Of a stretch of 64,000 bases of DNA, positions 1-8,632 are shown one piece after another. Origin of the DNA: Candidatus Competibacteraceae bacterium (GTDB lineage: Bacteria; Bacteroidota; Bacteroidia; CAIKAF01); NCBI GenBank assembly GCA_014879445.1, contig JACSSC010000024.1, positions 62,001-126,000 on the forward strand. The letters are read 5' to 3'. The notes beneath the pieces are model-generated. The model searched no databases and was not told the DNA's origin. It saw only the letters and a program-made list of their open reading frames with translations. Numbering within the stretch: the first letter of the stretch is position 1; each line of letters begins with the position of its first letter. Position numbers and translations under genes: made by a program.

Positions 1-2356
1 CAGGTAACGATCCGGCAATAGTGGCATTACCAGAAATAGCTACATCAAGAGGCGTTGCTCCTGTGCTGATTATATTAATATTACCTGAATGCATACCTGC
101 GCTGATAGGATTGTATCTTACAAAGATCCAGACAGGAGATAAGGTGCCTGAGCTCGGTGTTAATTGCAGAGATGTGGCAAATCCTGAGCCGTAAGAAAGT
201 GAAATTTCGAAAGGGGTAGGTGCTGAAAGAAATACGTCGTTTGTGAGATATAATCCTGAAACTTGAAAACTATCGGGTAGAGTTGCTAATCCTACCTGAG
301 AGTTGAATATAGGAAGTGTTGTAACACTAGCAAACAAAGAAGGGATTGTTGGAGTTGAAATCATGGCTGTTGGTGGAGTAGTAATTAAGTATTCGCCTGG
401 GTTACAATTATATTCCATAACAGAAAAATAATAGTCCTGACCGGGCTGAAGTCCTGTAACTGAAACACTATTTCCTGTTCCATTATATAGAACATAACCT
501 GAACCCAGCTCGGTTCCAGTTGTGCCGAAATTGTTGTTGGCTGTGTAATTGGTTCCGTTCACGGGATTGTCTGAAACAGCTGATCCCAATCGGCCAATGA
601 CAAGTCGATTAGTACCGCTACCGTTGGTCCAGTTCAGGTCAACTGATGTGCCTGTGATGTTGGATGTTTGTAAAACAGTAGCTTGTACAAGGGGCGCTGC
701 ACATGCAATGAATTTAGGTGTGATGATTAAATCGTCAATTGCCATACCATCATCACTACCGGTAACATCTATATCTTTCCATCTTATCCATACAGAAGCG
801 CCTGTATTAATGTTGCCGAAACCTGTAATTTCATCACTAATTAATAATCGATTTGCAGGGAGATTTCCATCCAACGCGCCAGAAGTACCATCTTCGTGTA
901 TGGCAGCAAAGTTGAGCGTTGAGAATGGAGTCCAAGTGCCTGTATTTAATGATGTAGCATCTGTACTGAGTTCAAACATGAGTTTATCTCCGGCTGTTGT
1001 ACCTCCTTTTCTCCATTGTTCTCCTGTGAAAGTGATTTCTAGTGCGTTTACCAGTGTGCCGGTATTGTTGAGCAGACGAGCACCAATATGACAAGGCCCT
1101 AGCGTACCTGTTGACAATGAACCTAAAGCTCTTTCTGATGAAGATGTGCTGCCATAACTATAGGTGTCTCCCGTTGTTGAAGAGCCATTGTCGGATCGAT
1201 AATAGATATTGGCATTTGTGTTTTGCTCAAAAAAGTATATGCCACGTGGCACAGTTGTGTTGGTTGTTCCTGTTATTTCCAACTCATCAAAAGTGGTAGT
1301 AGTTGAAGGTGTATTTAAAGCAATAAGATGTATGGATTCGTCATCATCAATGATACTTATACTTACAGAAAAAGGATTAGACATTACTAGTCCGGGGCTA
1401 ACACTCGATATGGCTATTAGCGCATTTTCTATTCCTTCATTCAAGTTGTCATTCTGAATGGTGAAAGTTGCAGTTCCTGTAGTTTGCCCATTTAGAATGG
1501 TAATTTGACTGCTGCTTAAAATATAATCAGAAGCCGTAATTTGTGATCCAGATACAAATAAGTCAACGGTTTCATTGGATGTAACCGGTGAAGCCGCTGT
1601 TGCGGTAATGGTAATTGAAGTAGATGACGATTCGTTTCCGGTTGTAAGGTCGGCGCTTAATGAAACAGGGATGAGCGGAGGACCTGAATATACCGAACTG
1701 CTTATGGTAATGTCATCAATCCGTATTTCAGGTCTTGAACCACCATTATTGGCGGCTTGCTGATAATATATCCAACGCACTTGAACCAGTGGCTGATGGT
1801 TACAGGCGGATGGAAGTACAATACCTGAGTAAGATTGAGAATGCCCGCTGATTTGACCGGCTGATGCATATTCTGTTACAGGACTTACATCGGTCCATGC
1901 GCCGGCCAATCCAATTTTATATTGCAACCGAATGCGATAATCGCGAGGTGTTGGGCTTCCATCACCTTGAGTAACTAATCCCGCCGTAAAATCAATGGTA
2001 ATATCTTGACGGTTGCTTGCATTAAGCGCCAAAACTGCTTGACCTAAAAAGCCGGATGTGCCGGTATTAAGGAATGAAAATCCAGAAGTGCCGAGGCCTT
2101 TAATTCGTGTTCCACTGCTTGCGTTATATGCACCGGTATAATCAGTCGAAGCTATAAATGTTGATAGTGATGCATCTTGCAGATTCCCCAAATGAAAAAT
2201 CATATTGGATGGGTAAGTGCCTGCCGGTTCGGCTGCCGCCCATTCCGTTAATGTGTAATTACCGCTTCCCAAATCATAAGTAGCAGGGATAGTTTGTGCT
2301 TGCAGCTGGTAAAGCGAAAGTGTGAAGACAAAAAGATAAAGAATGTGCTTTTTCAT
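1..2356 (-). CDS. Large secreted multidomain protein with Calx-beta-like and fibronectin III-like regions (partial, C-terminus beyond left edge)
   Basis: Reading the minus strand from an ATG at 2356 gives 785 uninterrupted codons running off the left edge. The start MKKHILYLFVFTLSLYQLQAQT is a clear Sec signal peptide with AQ/T cleavage near residue 21. Then comes a Gly/Ser/Thr-rich extracellular sequence: an N-terminal part repeatedly using TGTSGF and SGTRI motifs, a Calx-beta-like stretch (ATFTIQNDNLNEGIENA, about residues 305-325), a jelly-roll-like segment ending SDDGMAIDDL, and a fibronectin III-like unit (SVSVTGLQPGQDYYFSV). Such proteins are usually T9SS substrates in this phylum; the sorting domain would lie beyond the edge and is not seen. 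Plus-strand open frames across 549-1763 are shadows. Function is unknown; adhesin or surface nuclease-like roles are possible. Confidence 0.85.
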   Translation of the reverse strand, partial: MKKHILYLFVFTLSLYQLQAQTIPATYDLGSGNYTLTEWAAAEPAGTYPSNMIFHLGNLQDASLSTFIASTDYTGAYNASSGTRIKGLGTSGFSFLNTGTSGFLGQAVLALNASNRQDITIDFTAGLVTQGDGSPTPRDYRIRLQYKIGLAGAWTDVSPVTEYASAGQISGHSQSYSGIVLPSACNHQPLVQVRWIYYQQAANNGGSRPEIRIDDITISSSVYSGPPLIPVSLSADLTTGNESSSTSITITATAASPVTSNETVDLFVSGSQITASDYILSSSQITILNGQTTGTATFTIQNDNLNEGIENALIAISSVSPGLVMSNPFSVSISIIDDDESIHLIALNTPSTTTTFDELEITGTTNTTVPRGIYFFEQNTNANIYYRSDNGSSTTGDTYSYGSTSSSERALGSLSTGTLGPCHIGARLLNNTGTLVNALEITFTGEQWRKGGTTAGDKLMFELSTDATSLNTGTWTPFSTLNFAAIHEDGTSGALDGNLPANRLLISDEITGFGNINTGASVWIRWKDIDVTGSDDGMAIDDLIITPKFIACAAPLVQATVLQTSNITGTSVDLNWTNGSGTNRLVIGRLGSAVSDNPVNGTNYTANNNFGTTGTELGSGYVLYNGTGNSVSVTGLQPGQDYYFSVMEYNCNPGEYLITTPPTAMISTPTIPSLFASVTTLPIFNSQVGLATLPDSFQVSGLYLTNDVFLSAPTPFEISLSYGSGFATSLQLTPSSGTLSPVWIFVRYNPISAGMHSGNINIISTGATPLDVAISGNATIAGSLP

Positions 2357-2374
2357 TACTCCGATATTTGATAG

Positions 2375-2382
2375 CAAATATA
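2375..2382 (-). promoter_or_regulatory. Candidate -7 promoter element for the large secreted protein
   Basis: The minus strand reads TATATTTG, matching TAnnTTTG, 18 nt upstream of the ATG at 2356. It lies inside an imperfect inverted repeat (2361-2386, CCGATA/TATCGG arms). No convincing -33 TTTG is seen. Confidence 0.4.
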
Positions 2383-2471
2383 TCGGATTTGTGTCATTGG
2401 CTTGTTATGACAGAGTAAAGAAGATATGAATAAATATTGACAATCATTATATAAGAGATACTCAAAATAAA

Positions 2472-3803
2472 CTACTTGTTTAGGCGCTTTGATTGTTGTT
2501 TAATTTCTTGCAGTAATAATTCTCGAACTTGATTCCCTTCGCTGAAGGAAATATAATTTCCACCGCCCTCACTACTCATTTTTCTCATTGCACCAACGGC
2601 ATTTTTTTCTTTTCCAAATCCAATGACAGAAAGTTTGATCCCCTTGTTCTTAAATGAACGAATCATGAGTAGAAGTTGTGATTCAGAATAGTTGGGGCTG
2701 TTGAATATGCCGTCTGTAGCTATTATAACCTGGTTGTTTCCACCTTCAATAAAATAATTGATGGCTTGTGCGTATGCTTTTTCAATACCCAATACCCCAT
2801 CTGTTGTTCCCTTTCCCTGAAGCTTATCTATTTCTGGTAAAATTCTTTGTTTTTGGTCGCCCGGTGTGTTCGTCAGTATGTCTTGAGTGAAGGAGGAGAA
2901 TGTTATAATTGTTACTCGGTCAACACTGCGGAGCTGATTAGCTAATGTGTGAATGGCAATTTTAAGTGAATCTATTTTTCCTCTTTGTTTCATAGAACCC
3001 GATACATCTAGTAACATGACAATATGATTGGCTTTGTATTCTCGATATGAGAATAGTGGGTTATCGTCCTTAATATCAGTTAATGTATCTACATTTATTA
3101 CAGGGTTTTCTACATATAGCGTGTCTTTGCTTATGGGCTGGTCTGCCGGAATAAGCTCAATGACGAGGGTTCCTATATCGCTTTTGATACCAATATATTC
3201 AGAAAACGGATGATAGCCATCGGCTTGGGCATATAAGCCATATACGCCGGGTGATAGTTTTATGTTTAGCTCTCCATTTTTTTGTGAATAAAATTTATCG
3301 CGGCCTAAAGTTGCCAATACTAAACTCACCGGCTCTTTGGTGAGTTTGTTTATGAATTTTATGCCCACTAAGTTTTCTTTGGGCTCCGGTTTGTTGGTTT
3401 GATTAAAGTCGGGACATTGAGTTAGGGCATTATCTGACAGAGATTTGATGTTGCCTTTGATGGTTAGCTTTATGGGGGTATGCGACCCACTTGTATAGAT
3501 AAGTATTTCTTCCTGAAAATTGCCGGTTTGTGATGTGTAAAAATAGATTCTCAATTCACTTTTTTCGGCTGATTCTATTTTGTTTCTGGGGTAATCTACA
3601 TACACATTACGGCTTACTTTGGGTGAAAGGATATATTGTGCATCAAAAGAATTGTTTTCGAACCGAAATACAGCGGGTGGATTATCCCATGATTTTACAG
3701 TACCAAAATCATATGTATGGGTTTCAAACTCAAAACCCCTTTGAGACGATGCCGTCAAAAAGATAAATGAAGATAGCAGACATAAAAAAACCTTCGCAGT
3801 CAT
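2472..3803 (-). CDS. Exported vWA-domain protein with DUF1573-like and carboxypeptidase-regulatory-like domains
   Basis: The 443-residue protein starts with a signal peptide (cleavage near TASSQ, residue 20). Residues about 22-120 resemble a DUF1573/immunoglobulin-like domain (FGTVKSWDNPPAVFRFEN). Residues about 145-220 resemble a PEGA/carboxypeptidase-regulatory sandwich (SPGVYGLYAQADGYHPF). Residues about 260-440 form a von Willebrand A domain with an intact MIDAS: DVSGSMKQ, a Thr in KGTTDG and ATDGIF. Metal-dependent protein binding in the periplasm or at the surface is the family expectation; the partner is unknown. Its start codon lies in a hairpin that looks like the terminator of the upstream gene (see 3784-3827). 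It follows the sigma/barrel pair on the same strand but may be transcribed separately. Confidence 0.85.
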   Translation of the reverse strand: MTAKVFLCLLSSFIFLTASSQRGFEFETHTYDFGTVKSWDNPPAVFRFENNSFDAQYILSPKVSRNVYVDYPRNKIESAEKSELRIYFYTSQTGNFQEEILIYTSGSHTPIKLTIKGNIKSLSDNALTQCPDFNQTNKPEPKENLVGIKFINKLTKEPVSLVLATLGRDKFYSQKNGELNIKLSPGVYGLYAQADGYHPFSEYIGIKSDIGTLVIELIPADQPISKDTLYVENPVINVDTLTDIKDDNPLFSYREYKANHIVMLLDVSGSMKQRGKIDSLKIAIHTLANQLRSVDRVTIITFSSFTQDILTNTPGDQKQRILPEIDKLQGKGTTDGVLGIEKAYAQAINYFIEGGNNQVIIATDGIFNSPNYSESQLLLMIRSFKNKGIKLSVIGFGKEKNAVGAMRKMSSEGGGNYISFSEGNQVRELLLQEIKQQSKRLNK

Positions 3804-3827
3804 CCTGTAATTTCAAACTGCGAAGGT
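3784..3827 (-). terminator. Intrinsic-terminator-like hairpin overlapping the start codon of the vWA gene
   Basis: An exact 11-bp inverted repeat (ACCTTCGCAGT at 3790-3800, ACTGCGAAGGT at 3817-3827) has a 16-nt loop and, on the minus-strand RNA, is followed by a run of U (3784-3790). It begins 28 nt after the stop of the barrel gene (3856), the usual place for a rho-independent terminator. The ATG of the vWA gene (3801-3803) is the last three bases of the loop, and the 3' arm encodes its first codons. Confidence 0.65.
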
Positions 3828-3828
3828 A
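3821..3828 (-). promoter_or_regulatory. Possible -7 element for the vWA gene (one mismatch)
   Basis: The minus strand reads TACCTTCG, one base off TAnnTTTG, about 17 nt before the ATG at 3803. A transcript from here would start inside the hairpin loop and lack the 5' arm, so it would escape the terminator. Confidence 0.3.
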
Positions 3829-3855
3829 ATGAGAATATTGTATCTATAAATCAAA

Positions 3856-5388
3856 TTAGAATCGGAAAGAGAGACCGGTATTGGCGCCAATCATGATGGG
3901 GTTAATTTTCACACCTTCACGTGTGCTCCAATTCATCAATGAATAGCGTACAGTAGGTTCGAAGGTAAAATACATCCAAGGTGTAATCTGTACATCCATG
4001 CCAGCTCCGAAAACCAAATTAAAGTTCACATTGCGAATATCACGTGTTTGACCAAATCTTACGCTTTCAAAATCGTTTTCAGCATAGGCATCATTACGAA
4101 CCGTAAATCCTGTACTCATTCCAGCTGTAAACAAAAGACCGACTCTTGATAATGCCAAACGGTACTTAACCAAAACCGGCACTTCAATAAACCCAAATGT
4201 TTGCACAATCCTGTCAATAGGGTGTTGCATAATGCCATCCTGCAAATACACTATGGGCCCATCTATCGGATTGTCTAAATTGGGGTCAACAAATATACCT
4301 TCAAGCTCTCCTGCACTGGTTTGTAATATCAACATGGAGTCGTTGCCTGCCTGACTGAATGGCTTGGATTGTAATTGATTTTTGTTAATTCCATGTGTAA
4401 TTTGGTTGTATGTGCATCCAACGTGTAAGCTGATACTACGATTAAAATTGTATCCGAGCAGCACACCCGTTTGATAGCTGAAATAGGTGTTTTGATTAAA
4501 ACGGTCGTCATAGCCCGGATAAATCGGGTCATATAGCGATTCGTTATTGCTTGAATTGCGAATAGCATACATGGGAGAGAAAAATGGACTTATACTGAAA
4601 AGTGGGAAATAGGTGTTGGGCGGTTGTAAGTCATCATACAAATCAATTTGGGGCTTTTCGACTAATGCACCTGCTTGAAGAGCTAATTCAGCAAATTGCA
4701 TATTATTGACTTGTGACGCTACTTCAATATTCTCTTGATTGTCAATTTGCTGGCTCATGTCAATAGCAACGGGTTCTACCTGATCTTTCTCTGTTTGATC
4801 AACAAGCATGGAATTTTCGCTTTTTGTATTGTTGTCAAACTTATCTGATTTTTCCAGCGTTACATCGGCAGTGGATGATTTATCATCTAGCTTGTCACGC
4901 ATGTCGTTCGACTTAAACAGCGGTTGATTAACTACTTTTTTCTTATGCCGTTGATGTGTCGTGGCGTAAGATTTTTCTTTTGTTGTGGATGCTGTTTCTT
5001 TGGTAGAAGCGTGCTCATCTGCTGATTTCGAATCATTTTCAGACAAATGACTGTTTGATTCTGATTTGACATTCGAATTTGATGAAGATTTATGCGACTC
5101 ATTCGTTGAATGAGAATCAACATCAATAGGCAAAACCTGCTCTGTGGGAGGCAAATCCTGTGCCATCTGCGTTGATTTATACACGTTTGAGAGGTAGTAT
5201 CCTGAAACAAATGCCGCTACCACGGCAGCTCCCGATCCAAACAACCACCACAAGCGATGCTTGCGTTTGTTGCCGGCTTTGTCTAATGCGCTGTTGATGT
5301 TATCCCAGACATAAGCGGGAGGTTCTGCCTGGAAATCCTGCAATGAATTGCGGAATACATCGTCAATATTCGTAAACTTCTTTTCCAT
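3856..5388 (-). CDS. Inner-membrane-anchored protein with C-terminal PorT-like outer-membrane beta-barrel domain; candidate anti-sigma partner
   Basis: The 510-residue protein has no cleavable signal peptide. It starts with a short charged cytosolic segment (residues 1-42, containing PPAYVWDNI), then one strong membrane helix (about 45-66, LWWLFGSGAAVVAAFVSGYY). A roughly 190-residue Ser/Asn/Lys/Glu-rich, probably disordered linker follows. The C-terminal 240 residues have the alternating pattern of a PorT/OMP_b-brl barrel and end in SFRF with a terminal Phe. It sits 7 nt downstream of an ECF sigma factor gene, so the two are almost certainly co-transcribed. The N-terminus plus single helix is the layout of FecR/RseA-type anti-sigma factors; that role is inferred. 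Confidence 0.8.
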   Translation of the reverse strand: MEKKFTNIDDVFRNSLQDFQAEPPAYVWDNINSALDKAGNKRKHRLWWLFGSGAAVVAAFVSGYYLSNVYKSTQMAQDLPPTEQVLPIDVDSHSTNESHKSSSNSNVKSESNSHLSENDSKSADEHASTKETASTTKEKSYATTHQRHKKKVVNQPLFKSNDMRDKLDDKSSTADVTLEKSDKFDNNTKSENSMLVDQTEKDQVEPVAIDMSQQIDNQENIEVASQVNNMQFAELALQAGALVEKPQIDLYDDLQPPNTYFPLFSISPFFSPMYAIRNSSNNESLYDPIYPGYDDRFNQNTYFSYQTGVLLGYNFNRSISLHVGCTYNQITHGINKNQLQSKPFSQAGNDSMLILQTSAGELEGIFVDPNLDNPIDGPIVYLQDGIMQHPIDRIVQTFGFIEVPVLVKYRLALSRVGLLFTAGMSTGFTVRNDAYAENDFESVRFGQTRDIRNVNFNLVFGAGMDVQITPWMYFTFEPTVRYSLMNWSTREGVKINPIMIGANTGLSFRF

Positions 5389-5395
5389 GCTCGGT

Positions 5396-5950
5396 TTAGC
5401 TAACTATTTTTTTTTGTATGGGGTTATATAATTTCATAACTTCTTCTTGTAATACGGCTCTAGCTCTGGCTAATTGAGATTTCGACGTGCCCTCACTTAT
5501 TCCCAACATGTCGGCTATTTCCTGATGTGAATATCCTTCAATCGCATAAAGGTTGAAAACAGTTCGGTAACCAGGCGATAGCTTTTGTACTAATTGCATC
5601 AATTCGGCAGCCGACATATTGCTTTCTATATCATCGTACTTCATGTTCTTGGCAATGGGATATACTTCACTTACTGTGATGAGCGGATTTTTCTTCCTGA
5701 ATCGCTCTAATGCTGTATTTACCATGATGCGTCGAACCCAACCTTCAAAAGAACCTTCATGCTTAAATGAACCCATGTGCTGAAAAACTTTAATAAAACC
5801 ATCTTGCAATATATCCTCTGCTTCTGTTGTATCTTTGGCATAACGCAGACATACTCCGTACATCTTCGACGCAAACATCTTATAAAAGGTGTTCTGCGCT
5901 GAACGCTTGCCGGCGATGCAATCGTTTATTATTTGTTCTAAGTTCTCCAA
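5396..5950 (-). CDS. ECF (extracytoplasmic function) RNA polymerase sigma factor
   Basis: The protein has 184 residues, the normal length of a group 4 sigma factor with only regions 2 and 4. Region 2 is visible at about residues 25-90 (TTEAEDILQDGFIKVFQH, then GWVRRIMVNTALERFRKK). Region 4 is at about 115-170, with the helix-turn-helix EGYSHQEIADMLGISEGTSK. It directs RNA polymerase to a stress or envelope regulon. The next gene, 7 nt downstream, encodes a membrane-anchored barrel protein that is the likely antagonist. No TAnnTTTG element is seen upstream, as expected if the operon is driven by its own sigma factor. Confidence 0.93.
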   Translation of the reverse strand: MENLEQIINDCIAGKRSAQNTFYKMFASKMYGVCLRYAKDTTEAEDILQDGFIKVFQHMGSFKHEGSFEGWVRRIMVNTALERFRKKNPLITVSEVYPIAKNMKYDDIESNMSAAELMQLVQKLSPGYRTVFNLYAIEGYSHQEIADMLGISEGTSKSQLARARAVLQEEVMKLYNPIQKKIVS

Positions 5951-5996
5951 GTTGTATGTAATCGTCTCTTCATTCGTTAATTTTTCTTCTTGATAT

Positions 5997-6013
5997 GATT
6001 ATGATTGATAATC
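5997..6013. repeat. Short inverted repeat upstream of the sigma factor gene
   Basis: GATTAT and ATAATC are separated by 5 nt. It lies about 50 bp upstream of the sigma factor start in a 256-bp spacer between divergent genes. It could be an operator, but a 6-bp arm in A+T-rich DNA is weak evidence. Confidence 0.2.
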
Positions 6014-6206
6014 AGATTTGTAAGGTTTTCTCTCTAATTATTTAGCATTTTTCAAAATCGTTTTTTATAATCAAATCACGCTTACTTGATGTAAATATAC
6101 AATTTAGGGTTGCATCTTTGCTCAATTCTTTGTTAATTTATCAATCAATTATATGGTTTTCTTTATCTAGTTCATTGATTTTCAAAAAGAAATATTAAAC
6201 AGGGTT

Positions 6207-6572
6207 ATGAACATTGAGGAAGTACGAACTTATTGTTTGAGCAAGTTAGGCGTAACAGAGTGTTTGCCATTTGATGAAGATACGCTTGTTTTTAAAGTGG
6301 GTGGAAAGATGTTTGCTTTATTGGCTTTAGATGAATCTCCTTCATCCATAAACTTGAAATGCGAACCTAATCTAGCTACTGAGTTACGTGAAAGCCATAC
6401 TGCCATTCGGCCAGGATACCACATGAACAAAAAGCATTGGAACACATTAACCCTCGACGAATCTTTATCCGACATGCTTGTTTGTCAATTGATTGACCAT
6501 TCATATGCGTTGGTAGTTGAAGGACTTCCGGCGCGCCTGAAAAAAGAATTGAGCTATCCTCCCCCAAAATAG
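6207..6572 (+). CDS. MmcQ/YjbR family protein
   Basis: The 121-residue protein matches the YjbR/MmcQ (CyaY-like fold) family over its whole length. It has the N-terminal MNIEEVRTYCLSKLGVTE pattern, the central FKVGGKMFAL strand and the typical RPGYHMNKKHWNTL motif, ending with LPARLKKEL. The family is often called DNA-binding, but its role is not established. It is a single gene read away from the sigma factor operon and convergent with the FKBP gene; no operon partner is seen. Confidence 0.9.
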   Translation: MNIEEVRTYCLSKLGVTECLPFDEDTLVFKVGGKMFALLALDESPSSINLKCEPNLATELRESHTAIRPGYHMNKKHWNTLTLDESLSDMLVCQLIDHSYALVVEGLPARLKKELSYPPPK

Positions 6573-6628
6573 AAGATAGGTAAAGTTTAATACATCTAAC
6601 TCCCCAAAAATAAAGGGAAAGGGTTCTG

Positions 6629-7345
6629 CTATTTTACGATTTCGAGCAATTCCATCTCAAAAACCAATGTACTACCTGGTTTAATCGGTGTGCCGGGAGG
6701 TGGATTGTTACCATAAGCCAATTTAGCAGGAATGATGAGTTTATAACTAGCTCCAGGGCTCATCATTACTAATGCTTCCTGCCATCCTTTAATCAGATTA
6801 CCAACAGGAAATACGGCCGGCTCGCCTCGTTCGTATGAGCTGTCAAATACAGTTCCGTCGGTCAGATATCCTTTGTAATTTACTTTTACGTTATTTTCAA
6901 GGGTGGGCTTATTTCCTTTACCTTCTTTAATAACCAAATACATCATGCCCGATGGCGTAACCTTGTATTTGGGCTCTTTAGATTTCTCTTGTTCCATGAA
7001 CTGCTGACCCTCTGCTTCGTATTGTGCTGCTAATTGTTGTTGGCCTTGTTGTGCTTTTTGCATTTGTTGTTGCTGAAACTCGTTGAAGGCCTGATTCATC
7101 TCATCTTCGGTCATTAACAACTTAATTGAATCGCCTCCCATAGCTGCTAAAATACCTTCCGATACCAAACGTGCATCTAAAGTAACGCCCTGAGATTTAA
7201 GATTCATTCCTAAATCATAACCAATCCCGTAACTTACTTTTTCGTCTAATGTCTCGGGCTTTTTTACTTCTTGTGCTTGATTTTTAGAGCCACATGAGCT
7301 TATCAGTATGGACAAAAAAGTGGCAGCAATTACAACATTTTTCAT
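6629..7345 (-). CDS. FKBP-type peptidyl-prolyl cis-trans isomerase, lipoprotein
   Basis: The 238-residue protein begins with a lipoprotein signal (lipobox ISSC, Cys about 18), so it should be anchored in the envelope. Residues about 30-115 form the helical FKBP_N dimerisation domain, including a Gln-rich stretch (QQQQMQKAQQGQQQ). Residues about 130-237 form the FKBP catalytic domain, with GTVFDSSYERGEP, the active-site-lining GWQEAL and the C-terminal TLVFEMELLEI. It should catalyse proline isomerisation to help fold exported proteins. It starts 6 nt after the upstream glycosyltransferase stop, but a separate -7 element lies inside that gene's 3' end. Confidence 0.95.
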   Translation of the reverse strand: MKNVVIAATFLSILISSCGSKNQAQEVKKPETLDEKVSYGIGYDLGMNLKSQGVTLDARLVSEGILAAMGGDSIKLLMTEDEMNQAFNEFQQQQMQKAQQGQQQLAAQYEAEGQQFMEQEKSKEPKYKVTPSGMMYLVIKEGKGNKPTLENNVKVNYKGYLTDGTVFDSSYERGEPAVFPVGNLIKGWQEALVMMSPGASYKLIIPAKLAYGNNPPPGTPIKPGSTLVFEMELLEIVK

Positions 7346-7351
7346 GGAAAT

Positions 7352-8539
7352 TTATTTTTTATTGGCAACAAAGGTAGGTTTTTCTTTTTCAATTTGCATA
7401 TAAAGCGATTCAAGTGTCTTCTTTTCTTTTTCCCAAATCAATATTTCTGATGCGATGGTGGCATTTTCTCTACATGTTTGATATTCATCGGGGTTTTCAA
7501 AAATATAGATAATTTTTTTGGCAATGCTTCCGGGTGTTACATTTTCTGTAATCCACCCTACTTTGTAGGTTTGAATAATATTTGTTAACTCTGGAAGCGG
7601 AGATGAAAGTACGGGAAGCCCTGCTTGCAGATAATCGAAAATCTTGTTGGGTAAGCTGTATCGGTAATTCAGATTATTATCCTTATCGAGGGTTACCCCC
7701 AAATCACAGCAGATAGTGTAGGCCTTAAGTTGCTCGTATGGCATACGACCGATAAATTGAACCTTATTTTGCAATTGTTTTTCTTCTACTTCTTTTTTTA
7801 GATACGGTATTACATCACCATTGCCAATAATTAATAAAAGAAATCTTTCATCAAGCTGTTGCATGGCTTGTATGAGTTCTTCTGAACCACGGTGAATATT
7901 AATCCCATTGCCCTGCAATAATATCAGAAACCGGTTGGCCGGTAATCCAAGTTCTGCTCGCTTGCAATCAGATATTTTTGCCCATTTTTGAGGTACATTA
8001 CGAAGTACATGAAAATGAATGTGATATTGATTTGCATATAGGTTAGCAATGGAGTCGTTGACCGTAAGGCAATATTTTAATTTAGGAACAATCCATCTTT
8101 CTATCTGCTCCCAACTGCGCCTGGCAAAGTGATTATGAATTAACTCCGGAACGCCTGTAAAATATTCATGACTGTCATATACAATGGGTTTGCGTTTGAT
8201 GATTGATACAAGGAAATTGGCAGGCAGGGTGTCTAGGTCATTGGCATGCAAAATATCTGATGGGCTAAAAAGTAGCTTGAAGAATAGACGAATGTTTAGG
8301 CAGGCATAAAACAATGGCCCTTTTCGAAAAAGCAATTTCAAGCGAATTTGTTTATATGGTTTCTGTGTAATTGGGAGAGAATGAGGTAATTTGCGACCTA
8401 TCAGACAAACGTCATACCCCATATCAGTAAGGGTAGTACAAACCTTGGCTACTCTTTGATCGGTAACCAAGTCGTTGCTTACTGAAACCATGATTTTTTT
8501 TCTGTTCACAGAGGTCAAAGGTAGATTACTTTTTGGCAT
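7352..8539 (-). CDS. Glycosyltransferase family 4-like protein
   Basis: The 395-residue protein has the GT-B fold signature: an N-terminal domain opening with KKIMVSVSNDLVTDQRV and HANDLDTL, and a C-terminal domain with GNGINIHRGSEELI, the donor-binding segment PNKIFDYLQAGLPVLSSP and a final helix. Substrate cannot be told. The first ATG (8539) directly abuts a -7-like element at 8541-8548. If that promoter is real, the true start is internal: GTG at 8509 would give MNRKKIMVSVSND, a more typical N-terminus for this family. The gene precedes the FKBP gene by 6 nt but shows no functional link. Confidence 0.88.
   Translation of the reverse strand: MPKSNLPLTSVNRKKIMVSVSNDLVTDQRVAKVCTTLTDMGYDVCLIGRKLPHSLPITQKPYKQIRLKLLFRKGPLFYACLNIRLFFKLLFSPSDILHANDLDTLPANFLVSIIKRKPIVYDSHEYFTGVPELIHNHFARRSWEQIERWIVPKLKYCLTVNDSIANLYANQYHIHFHVLRNVPQKWAKISDCKRAELGLPANRFLILLQGNGINIHRGSEELIQAMQQLDERFLLLIIGNGDVIPYLKKEVEEKQLQNKVQFIGRMPYEQLKAYTICCDLGVTLDKDNNLNYRYSLPNKIFDYLQAGLPVLSSPLPELTNIIQTYKVGWITENVTPGSIAKKIIYIFENPDEYQTCRENATIASEILIWEKEKKTLESLYMQIEKEKPTFVANKK
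7369..7376 (-). promoter_or_regulatory. -7 promoter element for the FKBP gene
   Basis: The minus strand reads TACCTTTG, an exact TAnnTTTG match, 23 nt before the ATG at 7345 and inside the end of the glycosyltransferase gene. Confidence 0.4.
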
Positions 8540-8540
8540 T

Positions 8541-8548
8541 CAAATATA
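8541..8548 (-). promoter_or_regulatory. -7-like element abutting the glycosyltransferase ATG
   Basis: The minus strand reads TATATTTG and ends 1 nt before the ATG at 8539. Transcription would then begin inside the frame, arguing for the GTG at 8509 as start, or else the match is fortuitous. Confidence 0.3.
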
Positions 8549-8632
8549 CTTTCTCAGGGTTTTAGATGGGTAGATAATTGTTAATCTGTCATTGAATTTT
8601 GTTTATAGTTTATCACATTTCAAATAAAAAAC

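Noticed and set aside
549-1763. Four plus-strand frames across the left-edge gene
   Set aside because: They lie antisense to the continuous minus-strand frame, which has a good signal peptide and domain-like composition; none resembles a protein family.
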